Position numbers and translations under genes: made by a program. From Magicicada cassinii (Eukaryota; Arthropoda; Insecta; Hemiptera; Cicadidae), in NCBI GenBank assembly GCA_028571305.1, contig JAOXNS010000035.1, positions 1-23,790 on the forward strand: 23,790 nucleotides of DNA. The letters run 5' to 3'. Below, piece by piece: positions 1 through 10,479 of this stretch (its first letter is position 1; every line of letters starts with the position of its first letter). The notes below the pieces were generated by a model. That model was not told the origin of the DNA, did no database searches, and was given only the letters and a program-made list of their open reading frames with translations.

Positions 1-294
1 ATGACCTCCTTAGTAGATCGGTTATGGAACGCTCCTCAGCGTTAGTGTGTGATATATGAAACAGATGTATGCCGTTTAAAAGTATATTCTATTTACGAGT
101 ACGTCAATATACAGTACATACTGACATACTGTTGACTTCTTTTCTATATGTCTGTGAGCCCTCTTGACCTTACAGTATGTAATAGGCCTATGCTTAGAAT
201 TTAATGGCGCACATCACACACTTAAACCGTATTCTGTAAATAACAGTAATTGTTAATAATTAAGTTATAAGCTTCTTTAATATTATTCAGAATT

Positions 295-350
295 ACTCTC
301 TCTCTCCCTCCCCCTCTCTCTCGTACTCTCTCTCACTCTGTCTCTTTCTT
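295..350. repeat. CT-rich simple repeat
   Basis: An imperfect (CT)n tract interrupted by CCC and GTA. On the opposite strand it presents runs of GAGAG, the recognition sequence of GAGA-type chromatin factors. Simple-repeat origin is the default reading. Confidence 0.9.
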
Positions 351-1664
351 TATATCTACCCTTAAAGTAACCACACACACGCGCGCTCATATTCCTTTTG
401 TTCATTTTGCCTCCTTAGTACGTAGAAATTCTGTTAAATCAAACGTTTAACCCATTGGAACCTTCATTTGGAGTGAGACTAACTGTAGTCATTGTAAGTT
501 GATATATCCGATATTCGCTAGTCGGGTGTTGATTTTAGCAATCGCCAAATTTTAAGTCGTGCACAACATGCGATCCGACACCACAGAAATCTTGGGAAAT
601 ACAGATTACAACACGCGAGGCTCGGTTGGACGATGAAGTTGGACAGGAGTTCTGTTCTATAGATTTTCTGATTTGTGGTAATCGCTTCTTGATCTCTGAC
701 GATGACTCCAACGTCCAAAAGTGATAAGCTAAAAGCAGAATCAACTCCGCAGTATCCGTAAACAGACAGTTATTTTATTTAGCGAAAAATAATGCAGTGA
801 TCCATAAAACAATTTTTGATGTACAGGCTGTGTAAATATTCCTTAATGAATAAATGTACAAGTCCGAAAAATCTGTATTTGATCGATTTACGTACTATAA
901 GAGGTAGGAATTTTTAATGTTATTTTGAAGATAAATGCGTGTGATTAAAATTCTAGAGGTGTCACGAGTAGAAGTAAGCATGGTACAATAGTTTCTTATC
1001 AGAAGTTTTGGCGGAATGTTTTAATCGTCAATATTTAAGTCATGAGTTTAGCGAATTAAGGGACACGCAGGGAAAGCAAAATTGATCGCTAAATTTTAAA
1101 CACATTAATTTTAGACATATGTAGGCCTACACAATCAATTCTGATAAGACGTAGGCCTATATTTTATCATATGTGACACACACACGCGCACACTTTCTTT
1201 GTAAACTTACATGGGCCTACATTTACTTCACACATATGAACGTGTTACTTGTGCGTATGCTTCATAAATACACTTTATTTTACTGTGTTTCATAAGAATA
1301 TTTGCAAAATAAATATGGAGGAAATAGCGTTTTGGGGATACTCTGTTGATTTATACCCACACAAGACTGTCTGTATTGAATTTCTTAAAGCAATTGTGTT
1401 TCATAATTCCCAGTATATATTCAGCCATTAGCTCTTACGAGACCTATCACAAAATTTGGCGTATTTACCTTTTTAGGCGAAAATTCAAAATTAGGCGTAA
1501 TTTTGGTTCAAAAGAAATTAATTTTGGTTCAAAAAATAGGGAAGTCATATCAATTATATTTACGTAAATTAAAAGTACCCTATAAAAAAAAAAATCACAT
1601 GCACAAGCACACACGTCCATACGCGTGAAATAACTAGCCTATATGTAAGTTTAGAGTAAAGAAA

Positions 1665-1691
1665 GTATGTGTGCGCGCGCGCGCGTGTGTG
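1665..1691. repeat. Alternating purine-pyrimidine (TG/CG) tract
   Basis: Twenty-seven bases alternate strictly between purine and pyrimidine, with a core of (GC)n flanked by TG repeats. This is the composition most prone to left-handed Z-DNA. Confidence 0.9.
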
Positions 1692-2060
1692 ATGTAACTT
1701 ATATATCTATGACTAAGACTTGGTTGTGTGCTTATATTTAAATTTAAAGTTAATGTATTTCAGAAAATAAAAAAATACATAAATCTGTTGACGGTACACA
1801 TTAATTACACAGACGATTCTACCAGTACAACAAGACGTATTCATAGTCACGTGTACAAAATCTGGTTCCCTAGTAGCGTATCATGTCACGAAACGGGGTA
1901 CCAAGTATAACGTCAGTTCAAAGGGAATCTTCCCAAAGTCCGTAAATAAAAATAAAAAATACAAAGTAAGTACAAATAATGTTTCGAAGCCACAAAATAC
2001 AATTTTAGAATCACAAATTTATATAAGAGTCTGCAAATTCGTTTCGGACATCCGAGAAAA

Positions 2061-2480
2061 TAAAAACAAAAACCTAGAGACAATAAAAAAGAAGACGTTT
2101 AGGATAGTAAACTAGATTCTCACCGTCTAGAAAAAAAAAACAGAAAGACGCATGTACCGTGGGTGAAAGAAGACGATCAGGATTTATAAACTGGATAATC
2201 AGGGAGAAGATGAAGGAAGCAGAAGTGTCGGAAGAAAATTGCGGAAGCGACCGATCCGAAGAAAAACCGAACAGAACCAAAAAGAACGTTAACAGAAGAA
2301 GAAGAACGAGTAAGAGTGAGCCAGAGAATGAAAGAACAGAACTGCAGAAAGTGAAGAAAGTTGTCGTAATCGCAGATGGCTGAAACAAAAAAAGGAGGAG
2401 AAAGAAAACGAGATCTTTACGATTACTGCGCGCGGTTACGATTACTGCGAGTCGCGAAACAAAAGAAGAAAACCAGAACA
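2061..2480. other. Purine-rich block without a recognisable gene
   Basis: The plus strand is strongly A/G-rich here. This keeps both strands open by composition: the minus-strand frame is a low-complexity run of Leu, Phe and Ser, and the plus-strand frame is Lys/Arg/Glu-rich with a GTG start. Neither shows a domain. A 14-base word, TTACGATTACTGCG, is repeated at 2417-2430 and 2436-2449. Confidence 0.6.
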
Positions 2481-3903
2481 TACACTACTATGACTAAATC
2501 TACGTTTATAATAAATGTTTATCTGTGAGCGCGTGCGCGTACACGTGAGAGTTTGAAAATATTCACTTAACACAGAAGGTCCGCAAAGAGGTATTCAATA
2601 TTCAAATCGCAATTAACTTTCATCAACAATTAAGGTTCATGGTACAGTGAATATGTTAAAATTTGTAGCACAACAGAAGAACAAAAATAAATTATTTACA
2701 GAAAACATATTTTATTCAGAACATAACTTTGATAATGTAACAAATAAACAAAAATAAATCGCTTAAACATTTAACACAATTATGGTTTCCTGTAACTGTC
2801 TGCACTCTTAGATAAAAAGTGGAAAATTAGACACGTAGCCCATATAATACGTGTTATATTTAATATGTGTGGGTCTAACTTAGAGAAATGACTAATGCAA
2901 CATGTATAGGTGTGCAAGTTTTCGTCGTAAGTGAGGAAATACTATAGGTACAAGTATTTTGAGACTTTTTTACGAACAATGAACATTCTGTACGCCATGA
3001 AAACGATTAACTATTAACATTTTAAGTGAACAGAACTCATGTAAATTAAAATCCGAAGAAAACTGAAAAATTTCCTTACAATAAAAATTTATTTTGCTAC
3101 TTTAAATTTCATCCATACTTCAAAATATGAATGAAAGTGAATATATGGGAGTGTATACACATACGTGTGTATGTGTGTGTGAATATATTTATGAATCACA
3201 TGTACTTTCACATAAACGGTTTAAATATTACATTTTCAATTAAACAATCAGAAAGGATTAAGTAAAATAAATTCCACTTTTTTCAAATTTGTCTGTAAAA
3301 ATCATAAAAAATATTAATCTCATTATAGCATGTTTGAACTGTTTCTCTGTAATTTGTTATATCAAATCAACCAACACACAATTAATCATATAAACAAAAA
3401 TAACTATACACAACTGTATATACAAAACATACAAAAATCATTTTTCTGACATACACTGTTTTTCATAAATTATTATGTTTTAAATAAACGTTACTATATC
3501 AACTAAATGGCCATAGTTTCTTTCATAACTTACATTATTTTTACAGTTTATATTTATGAAGTCAACGTTATGAGATTCATTCGGTTTTACTGACTTTATA
3601 CAACCATGTTACTTAGTAATAAGTATATAGTAGATCGGTTTCACCAAACCGTACATACAATAATACGTAATTTGCTTTACGTCACTAAATTTTAGCGTCC
3701 CATTCTGAAACACACAGAGTGTCCGCTTTTTTGTGTAAAGTTACTATAGAATATTATTCTTACTCTGACATTCACAAAGCGTTCGACATAAGAATACACA
3801 AAACACAATCACTACACCAATATATTTTATTTTTTGTTTGTTTGAAATTTCTCTCTAAAAATCAAAATAACGTTCTATGCTTAACACATACATAATAGTA
3901 AGT

Positions 3904-3941
3904 ATTATTATTATTATAATTATTATTATTATATATAATAC
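3904..3941. repeat. (TTA)n/(TA)n microsatellite
   Basis: Imperfect TTA repeats pass into TATATA. They create a run of Ile codons in a spurious minus-strand frame, which is not a gene. Confidence 0.9.
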
Positions 3942-4559
3942 ACAGATGTCACAGTTAAGTGTCCCATCAGTGAGTATAAAACAACAGATATATTCTTCTC
4001 TGAGGCTGTTTATAAGTGAATTAAATGACTCGGCCACAGTGTGACTAACTGTTACACATACCAGCTTACACAACTTTCAATATATTTTTACAATATGCAA
4101 ACCTGATTTCAGGTAACAGATCTGCAATACCTTTAGCTGTCTCATAATTTTCACGATTTGATTATTTATAAATGTAAAATTTATACTTCTGTTCACGCGT
4201 TCGTTTAGGAATATAAACATATTCTAACGTAATATTATACGTAGATAAAAGGCCGCACGGGAATGTGTATTGGTTACTCGAAAGTTTACAGAATCATAGC
4301 TGAGAATGAAAATATGATTACCTAAAGTGAGTAGGTTATCCACTCTGTCTTTTAAATGAGCTGAAATTATGATTTTATTTTCTTTGATGTCAAAATGATG
4401 CTTATGTTTCACAGAAAAAACTCCATATTTGTTAAATTGTTTGGTACTTAGTGAATTTATATATGTTACATTATTAGCTTTAAAGCTATATAAAATTTAA
4501 TTAATGAAAATAAATTTTCGATTACTTAACCCCACCGCGTGAAGCTATGTGATGAAATT

Positions 4560-4630
4560 ACTTGTGCGGGAATTCGAATATGGGGATCTTTGCCCTCCAT
4601 AACAAATGCAGAACCTGAACCAGACGTTTA
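4560..4630 (-). repeat. tRNA-like (SINE head?) remnant
   Basis: On the minus strand a box-A-like TGGTTCAGGTT (4622-4612) is followed 43 bases later by a box-B-like ATTCGAATTCC (4579-4569). This is close to the spacing of the internal Pol III promoter of tRNAs. A GGG/CCC stem closes a seven-base loop in between. The U before the anticodon is missing, and the T-stem and other stems pair poorly, so this is not a working tRNA gene. It could be the head of a decayed SINE or chance. Confidence 0.3.
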
Positions 4631-5251
4631 AGAAGTTTCATAATTATACGGTTTGAATACAGAAACTTTCTCACGATCGTGTGATATTATATTCGTCTGC
4701 ATATACAATTAACAACAAATGTTTCCTCCGTGCAGATCTGTTAACAATTGTGTTTAAAAAACAACATGTCTTACGTTTTCGTTTTTTACACAAACAAGAG
4801 ACAAACCACTTTAACAAAATTAAAACATTTATTTGTAACAGTTAACGCCAAAACATAACAGTAACTTGACAAGAAACTCAACGGATTCTATGTAGTTAAT
4901 AATAAGAAAGATCGCGATCACAATACGGTAAACAAAAACTGGTAACATTTGAATGCTAACTAATACTTAATAGAACAGAGACAATTAAAACTCAATACGA
5001 TAACGTTTCATGAGGGTTTATATTAACAAAAATAAACAGAACAATTAAAAGACGAAATCTCAAAAACACAAACATGTTTAATAACTTAATATATACTACA
5101 AAGAAACAATTACAAAGCCTTCATAAGAGATTGTCAAAATGTATGACAAAAGGTAATCGCATTACATTAATTGATTAACAAAATTTTACAAAATGTAAAA
5201 TGGCATACAATCGGAAACTTAGCCTATAGGCCTATAAGCCTATGCATGCTT

Positions 5252-5299
5252 ATATGTGTGCGTGTGTATGTGTTCTTTTATACACACACGCACACATAT
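5252..5299. repeat. Inverted TG/CA microsatellite hairpin
   Basis: ATATGTGTGCGTGTGT (5252-5267) is perfectly complementary to 5284-5299, with a 16-base loop. Both arms carry the same single CG interruption, which suggests an inverted duplication rather than two independent repeats. Confidence 0.8.
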
Positions 5300-8244
5300 T
5301 CACATTATTTCGAATTATGTAAATGTTGATGGCGTAAATTGCACAACAGATATACAACCTCGTGAAGCGTTCAAAGGACTCTAGTATTCCATTCATGTAT
5401 GCTTTTCAGCACAGCATAGGCTGTGTTATGGCTAAGACGACATAATACTGTTTTACGCTGTATATAATTATTAGCATACACCTTAAAACATGATAAAATG
5501 CTACCAGCAAAAAAACATTTACAAGCGATACAAAGTATCCGGGTTTTCGTTTGTTTGTTATTCACAATATTAATTTTTTATTCACAGTTTGTTTTGTTAA
5601 TAATAATCCACACACATATAAATCAAGCAATGTTGTTTGCACTTAGATAACTTTAACTGAAAACCACGTAGGCTACTTCTCATCGGAAAATATCCCTTAT
5701 CTGCGATATAAAAATCTCATCATAAAGAAAATCTGCAATAATTAGTTGATTTTAGAAGGGGAAATAATTGTAAGTTTCGTGAATAAATCTGAAGCTCGAA
5801 CTTGAATTAGTTAAATTGTAGTTTCAATTATTAAGATTATTGTTTATGTAATCAACGTAACGAACATTTTTCATACATTTATAATAATACATTTTTGTAG
5901 ATTTAGTATGAAACAAAATTTACATAATTGTGTTAAGTGATTTACTTGTAATTTTAACTTTCCTCTTTCGTTTCTCTTTCTAATCGAGGCTTATACATTT
6001 TTATTATTTTGTAATTTTTACGTTTGTTTAAAAATCGTATTAAAGAATTTATAATAAATCTAATTTACCTTAATACACATTTTATAAAACTCGAATATTT
6101 TTTATTTCCGTATTTGGAGGTGCATTTTCGGATGCTGAAGAAAATGTAACTTTAAGCAGCTCTTCAATTCTAATTTCTTTTCCTTCTTAAACAAACATAA
6201 AGTGCGTACACGCATCAGATCTCACACACTCACAGTACAAGAAGAAAATTTTTTAAATAAACTTTTCAAGCTTATTGAAAGGATTGTTGCTATACTGATC
6301 CCTTGCTATTAATTGAGTGCTTTGGTAGAAATAGAAACGTGGATTTAAAATTTTTATTTAATCGCCTTGTTGTATGAAGCTTTCAAAAGATTAAAAAAAT
6401 AATCCCAGAGTGCTTCTAGAAGGTATGCAAGTATACTTTAAAATTGTAAAAACGATAAAATTTTTCTGTATTTTCTCTATATATTTTATTTTTTTAATCA
6501 CAAATGGTAAACTACATGTATTGTTTAACAGTTATTTAGTTTAGCAACCCTTTACATGCCCCTGTTTTAGATGTTTTAATTAAAAATACATGTGTAATTA
6601 GCTACAGGGAGAACGTTAAATACTTTATGACTAACGAATTGAAATGGACAAGAAGATATTTACATTTTTCTGTAGTTGTACGAAACGAATATGAAATTGT
6701 AATGGTCTTTCTTACTCTTCAAGAACGAGGACGCGTGGTCGATCTTTTATTTATATTTTGTAAATTTTCTATTCAACTGCTGTGATAAATCTGTTGCACT
6801 TGGTCTCAAAACAGCTGCCAAAACCACACGCGTTGCGAAAGCGACGCAACCAAAATGATGTCGGACCGCTCTGGTCAGAAGCGACATCCAATTAACCATG
6901 GACAACATGTCACTAATAAGTTGTCATTAGCCAAACCGTGAGAATTTATAGGAAACAAATAAAAAAGGGATTGGTAAAGAATTTGGCACGTCACCAAAGC
7001 AGAGAGAGAGAGAGAGAGCGCGAGCCAAGGCCAGTCACGAATCTGGTTACTCAGTCAGAATGGACGATACACCTCACTGTCACTAGACCAACAGCTAAAT
7101 TACTTAATTATAATTGTATAAGTCGTGGAATAAATTAACAACGGACACACGTCTTCTCACTCTTCCCTTCGACATACAAGCTCACGCGCGTCGTACGCGT
7201 TCATGCTTCATTCTGACTGTTTTCATTCAACCAGTGTCTACTGAGATCCGCAGGAAAGTAACCGTGTGCGCTTCCACAATATCTAATCTGTAGCCACACA
7301 CGTTTAATTAAATAATTATTTTACACAGTAGTACGCTGTATCCCACTAGCTGGAAACACGTGATGACATATGACGTGGAGTAATGTGGTCGAAGAAATAA
7401 ATGAATATTTAAAAAACCGGAAAGAACATAATACACGCGAACTAATGGATCAAGACAACGAAAATACCGCTAGAATATAAACATGGGGGTGGAAGTAGTA
7501 AGAACCGAACGATCCAGGAATAGGTGGTTTCAGCAAATAATGAAGACGAAACAAACCAAACGTTAGTTTAACCTCAAATAGTGATGATTTATGAAGAAGC
7601 TGCACACATTTCAATTCACACTGTGACGTGTGTCGATTAGAAAAACATAGACTGAAGCAAACTGTAGGATTATTTAGACTTAATTTAGACTTATGGTTAA
7701 TCTGTCTGTACATCCGATACGTCTAGATTAAGTAAATATGAATTGCAGAATCAATAAGTTGCATGCATTATTTATTCTTAACATATGGGTATAGATGCTC
7801 CGTTACGTTATTGATTCAGTTACTAAACACCTAATAATACGTTTAATGACCTTTACTAGTTGTAATCTATAGCAACGCTGCTGATAATGTTAAGTGTAGA
7901 ACTAAAAGTTAGTGAAAAGTTTAGTACTAATTCATAATTGTTGACGCACTTAAGAATCATCTTTTTCTTTCTGCATTTTATGAATTAGTCAAGCCTGCCT
8001 GTCCGGAAACCATCTCCTGCATGAGCTATATCCAATCAATGTATATTCTCTGAGCCAATCTTCCATTACCCATCCTAATCAAATGTCTGGACGAATTGAA
8101 TTTGGAAACACTTGATTTTTGTTTAAGAATCTAAGATTTGATCTGTCCGACTATTCACACTTGAAACAGTTTAGCAAGAAATATGTTCCCTGAATATGTT
8201 ACTAGCATTTCGCAGGGTAGGACGATGGTGGGGCTGCTACCTTC
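5300..8244. other. AT-rich noncoding DNA with one GC-richer patch
   Basis: No gene is recognised. Around 6815-6935 the DNA is richer in GC and CpG, with a small stem GTTGCG/CGCAAC at about 6832-6850, and just before the GA repeat. It could be regulatory DNA or an old repeat. Nothing else stands out. Confidence 0.45.
7001..7020. repeat. (GA)n microsatellite
   Basis: A short uninterrupted AG run followed by CGCGAG. It is a possible GAGA-factor site cluster by sequence only. Confidence 0.85.
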
Positions 8245-8582
8245 TTGTTTAACACGCCTAAACACATTCTAGAAGATGATGGCCTAACAATCATGATTCT
8301 CCCCAGACTTCTCTATGGGTTCGAGAACTGGAGTTTAATGAACTCGCAGGCCAGTTGTATCCAAACAGCCGAAATGAGATTTCTCAGGCACGTGGCAAAT
8401 CTCCAAAATCGTAGAAAAAACACTGATAAATGCCGGAACTGAGTATTATGAGTATACTCGATGGAATTGCCAAATATCGGATAAAATGCTTCGAACATCT
8501 TAACGGAATTACGCATCTCAAAACACCTATTGATTACAAATCAAAGGGATGGAAAGGCGTGGGACGTCCGAAGAAGTTCTGA
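8245..8582 (+). pseudogene. LINE remnant: C-terminal end of a reverse transcriptase ORF
   Basis: Translated pieces match the region after the polymerase domain in many arthropod LINE ORF2 proteins. One frame (to TGA at 8440-8442) contains LPRLLYGFENWSL and IQTAEMRFLRHVA. These correspond to the familiar LLYGxExW and AAEMRFLRRV signatures. A second frame (8436-8579) continues with IKCFEHLNGI and KGVGRPKKF, the counterparts of WxxHLxRM and RRxxGRPxKRW, and ends in TGA at 8580-8582. The pieces overlap with a frameshift, and there is no start or upstream polymerase domain. It is therefore a 5'-truncated, decayed copy. It lies downstream of Abd-B, with no role implied for Abd-B. Confidence 0.85.
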
Positions 8583-9531
8583 AGTGACTAGCTCTAGTCT
8601 GTCTGGTTGGGACTGGAAGAAAAATGTTTTGGTTCAATCCTTGTAGAAGATGATATTAATGACGATCTAAGATTTATATTAATGACTATCTTTTTTATGT
8701 ACACGAAAATGAATAGGAAGTTTAATAACAACTTGTATATTTTCTTAAATAAACCAAATAAGTTGGTACCGTAAGATGATTTAAAAAAAATCAATTTAAG
8801 AACGTGCTCGAACCTGAAAAGGCGGTTTTCAGTGTCGTAAGGATTCTCTTGTTCGATTTAGCAGAGTTTTATTGTCCTCAACAAATCTTTCGCCCATTCT
8901 GAGACGAGGTACCTTAGCTACTGAGGATGACTGATCGTAGAAAGGGGAAATGTTCGGTCTTAAGAAAAATATAAAACAACCAAAAATATAAATGTTATGG
9001 ATCAATTAATTTCATTTTCGTATTGCCTAAAACTTTCGAACTTGTATTTTGCCTTTAGTTACCATACACGATTCCCCAGATCGTTATTCGAAATTTGATA
9101 TCAGGCTGATCGTTAGAGTCTGAACACTGTTTTGATGCATTGCATTTAAGTTACAAGTTTTAGAAACTCTTTCCACAGTTTCAGTGGTTTGTAAGTTTTC
9201 ATATAACTTTTGTGTAACGTACAACTCTATAATCATTACGTTCTCATGGTTTATAAATTTTACCTTAATCAACAAATTGTGTTTCATCAAATAAACAATT
9301 TCGTCATTCATCAGCTGGTTTTATACTTCAAGCAACAGAATGAAACCTATAATACCGTTGACGGTCTGTAAATAACAAACAAACGTAACCACGATTGTTT
9401 TCAGAAGGGTGTAAGCGTAAATCACTTACACTCAGTACAATACATGGTTTGTATAGTCGTTAAAACATTAATTAAGAAGTTTGGGAACGCAGATAGACGT
9501 AAAATTATTTTTAAATAACGTTTCCAACAAA
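8583..9531. other. Noncoding DNA with a degenerate CTGANGA motif
   Basis: No gene is recognised. CTGAGGATGACTGATCG (8931-8947 region) followed by GAAAT at 8947-8951 weakly echoes the core in the two hairpin elements. The flanks contain no obvious inverted repeats or duplications. Confidence 0.4.
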
Positions 9532-9580
9532 AATAATATTAAATGTAAAATTGTCCTAAGGCTTTCACGGCCGGCGTCAG

Positions 9581-9668
9581 TTGTATAAGAAGAGTTTTCG
9601 GGCTGTTTGGCCGTGGTCTACGGTTTAATGACAAACCAAACGTTTCAACAGCACCACTGGCTGCCATC
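9581..9668 (+). repeat. Left arm of 88-bp inverted repeat
   Basis: This arm pairs with 9734-9821. It begins TTGTATAAGA and contains GGCCGTGGTCTACGG and CAAACGTTTCAACAGC. The differences from its mate are a few single-base changes plus balanced small shifts near GTATA and at the CAACAGC/CAACAACAGC step. Confidence 0.9.
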
Positions 9669-9733
9669 TACTGTGGGCCTGACGATAACAACCTGCGTTC
9701 AGGAAGTCTTGGATTTCTTTGAATTCCACTGAT

Positions 9734-9821
9734 GATGGCAGCCAGTGCTGTTGTTGAAACGTTTGGTTTGTCATTAAACCGTAGACCACGGCCAAACACC
9801 CCGAAAACTCTTTGTATACAA
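9734..9821 (-). repeat. Right arm of 88-bp inverted repeat
   Basis: This is the reverse complement of 9581-9668 with few differences. Its outer end, TTGTATACAA, is itself palindromic and overlaps the first two bases of the right direct repeat. Confidence 0.9.
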
Positions 9822-10479
9822 TAATATTAAATGTGTTTTGACAGATTGACGAAGACTCCTGAGATACGCTTCGCTAGGCTGTACTTACATCGACGTAGAT
9901 TGAAATTTATTACAGTTTACAATTTGATAGACTTATAAATTTCAGATTTATAAATTTGCTTCTAAGTTTGCACTGTGTGCACATTGTAACACGAATAAAG
10001 TAAAACAAAACGATTACCCTCATGAACAACAAAACATTAAACATTCAGATCATAATTTTTAACAAAAAGTAATAGAAAGTTTTCCTAATATAATTTACAA
10101 CAAAGAAAAAAGTAAAATTACTTTAAAAAGCTTCTCTCTGTACTTTATAAAAACTACTAATGTATGAATTTTAACAAACATTTTATCAACATTCAGTTTC
10201 CACTAGTGAGCCAAAGATATTAAATTAACTACTGTTGTAGAGTTAAATAGAGCCAATTTAGTGCCAATTTTTATACTTTGGCAAGAATTTTGTTTAAAGT
10301 GCGTTGCCTATTGAGAACCATCCTATCATTTACTTTTCAACCCTATCAAACTGTCACCAAAATTCCACCAAGTGTGTGCCACGATTAAATTATTCAGTTT
10401 GTAAAGTGTTAATTTAAGTGGCAACACCGTGGTGGTGATGTAGGTGGTGGCCGAATACAACCCCAGAGAACGGTACGGG
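9820..10479 (-). other. Presumed Abd-B 3' UTR and proximal downstream DNA
   Basis: The region directly downstream of the Abd-B stop is AT-rich, with no open frame that looks coding. A minus-strand AATAAA lies at 9911-9906, about 570 bases after the stop, and is the first perfect signal I noticed. Insect Hox 3' UTRs are often longer and use several poly(A) sites, so the true end could lie elsewhere. The inserted hairpin element (9532-9834) lies just beyond this signal. Confidence 0.4.
9906..9911 (-). terminator. Candidate polyadenylation signal AATAAA
   Basis: The plus strand reads TTTATT, giving a perfect AATAAA on the minus strand about 570 bases after the Abd-B stop. In DNA this AT-rich the hexamer is expected by chance every few hundred bases, so only position and orientation support it. 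Confidence 0.3.

Larger units (their letters stand above)
1..2060. other. AT-rich noncoding DNA
   Basis: No coding region is recognised. It holds simple repeats, three copies of TAGGCCTA (183, 1122, 1152), and short direct duplications at 1473-1534. In the last, TTAGGCG occurs twice 18 bases apart, and AATTTTGGTTCAAAA twice with period 21. Confidence 0.6.
2501..5220. other. AT-rich noncoding DNA
   Basis: No coding region is recognised. Apart from the TTA microsatellite and the tRNA-like remnant, this looks like ordinary intergenic sequence. I checked by eye for the iab-4/iab-8 microRNA hairpin expected between abd-A and Abd-B and did not find its mature sequences. Confidence 0.5.
9532..9834. 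mobile_element. Hairpin retroelement remnant with 15-bp direct repeats, Penelope-like candidate
   Basis: The direct repeat AATAATATTAAATGT occurs at 9532-9546 and 9820-9834, as expected of a target-site duplication. Between the copies lie about 34 bases with no mate on the right (9547-9580, containing CACGGCCGGCG). Then come an 88-base arm (9581-9668), a 65-base spacer, and an 88-base inverted arm (9734-9821) that abuts the right duplication. The arms match at well over 90 percent by eye. The right arm and its junction contain CTGATGA (9729-9735) and GAAAC (9756-9760) around a GC-rich stem, like the core of a hammerhead ribozyme. No protein is encoded. A duplication this long argues against most cut-and-paste transposons. 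An inverted pair of terminal segments plus a roughly 34-base tail fits what I recall of Penelope-like elements. The mobile insertion is well supported; the family is inference. Confidence 0.75.

Noticed and set aside
2074-2481. A 135-codon minus-strand frame rich in Leu and Phe
   Set aside because: It reflects a purine-rich plus strand. No membrane-protein family or start context supports it.
1-10479. Expected iab-4/iab-8 microRNA hairpin between abd-A and Abd-B
   Set aside because: I looked on both strands for the mature sequences (GTATACTGAATGTATCC and its complement) and found none. It probably lies beyond the left edge of the window.
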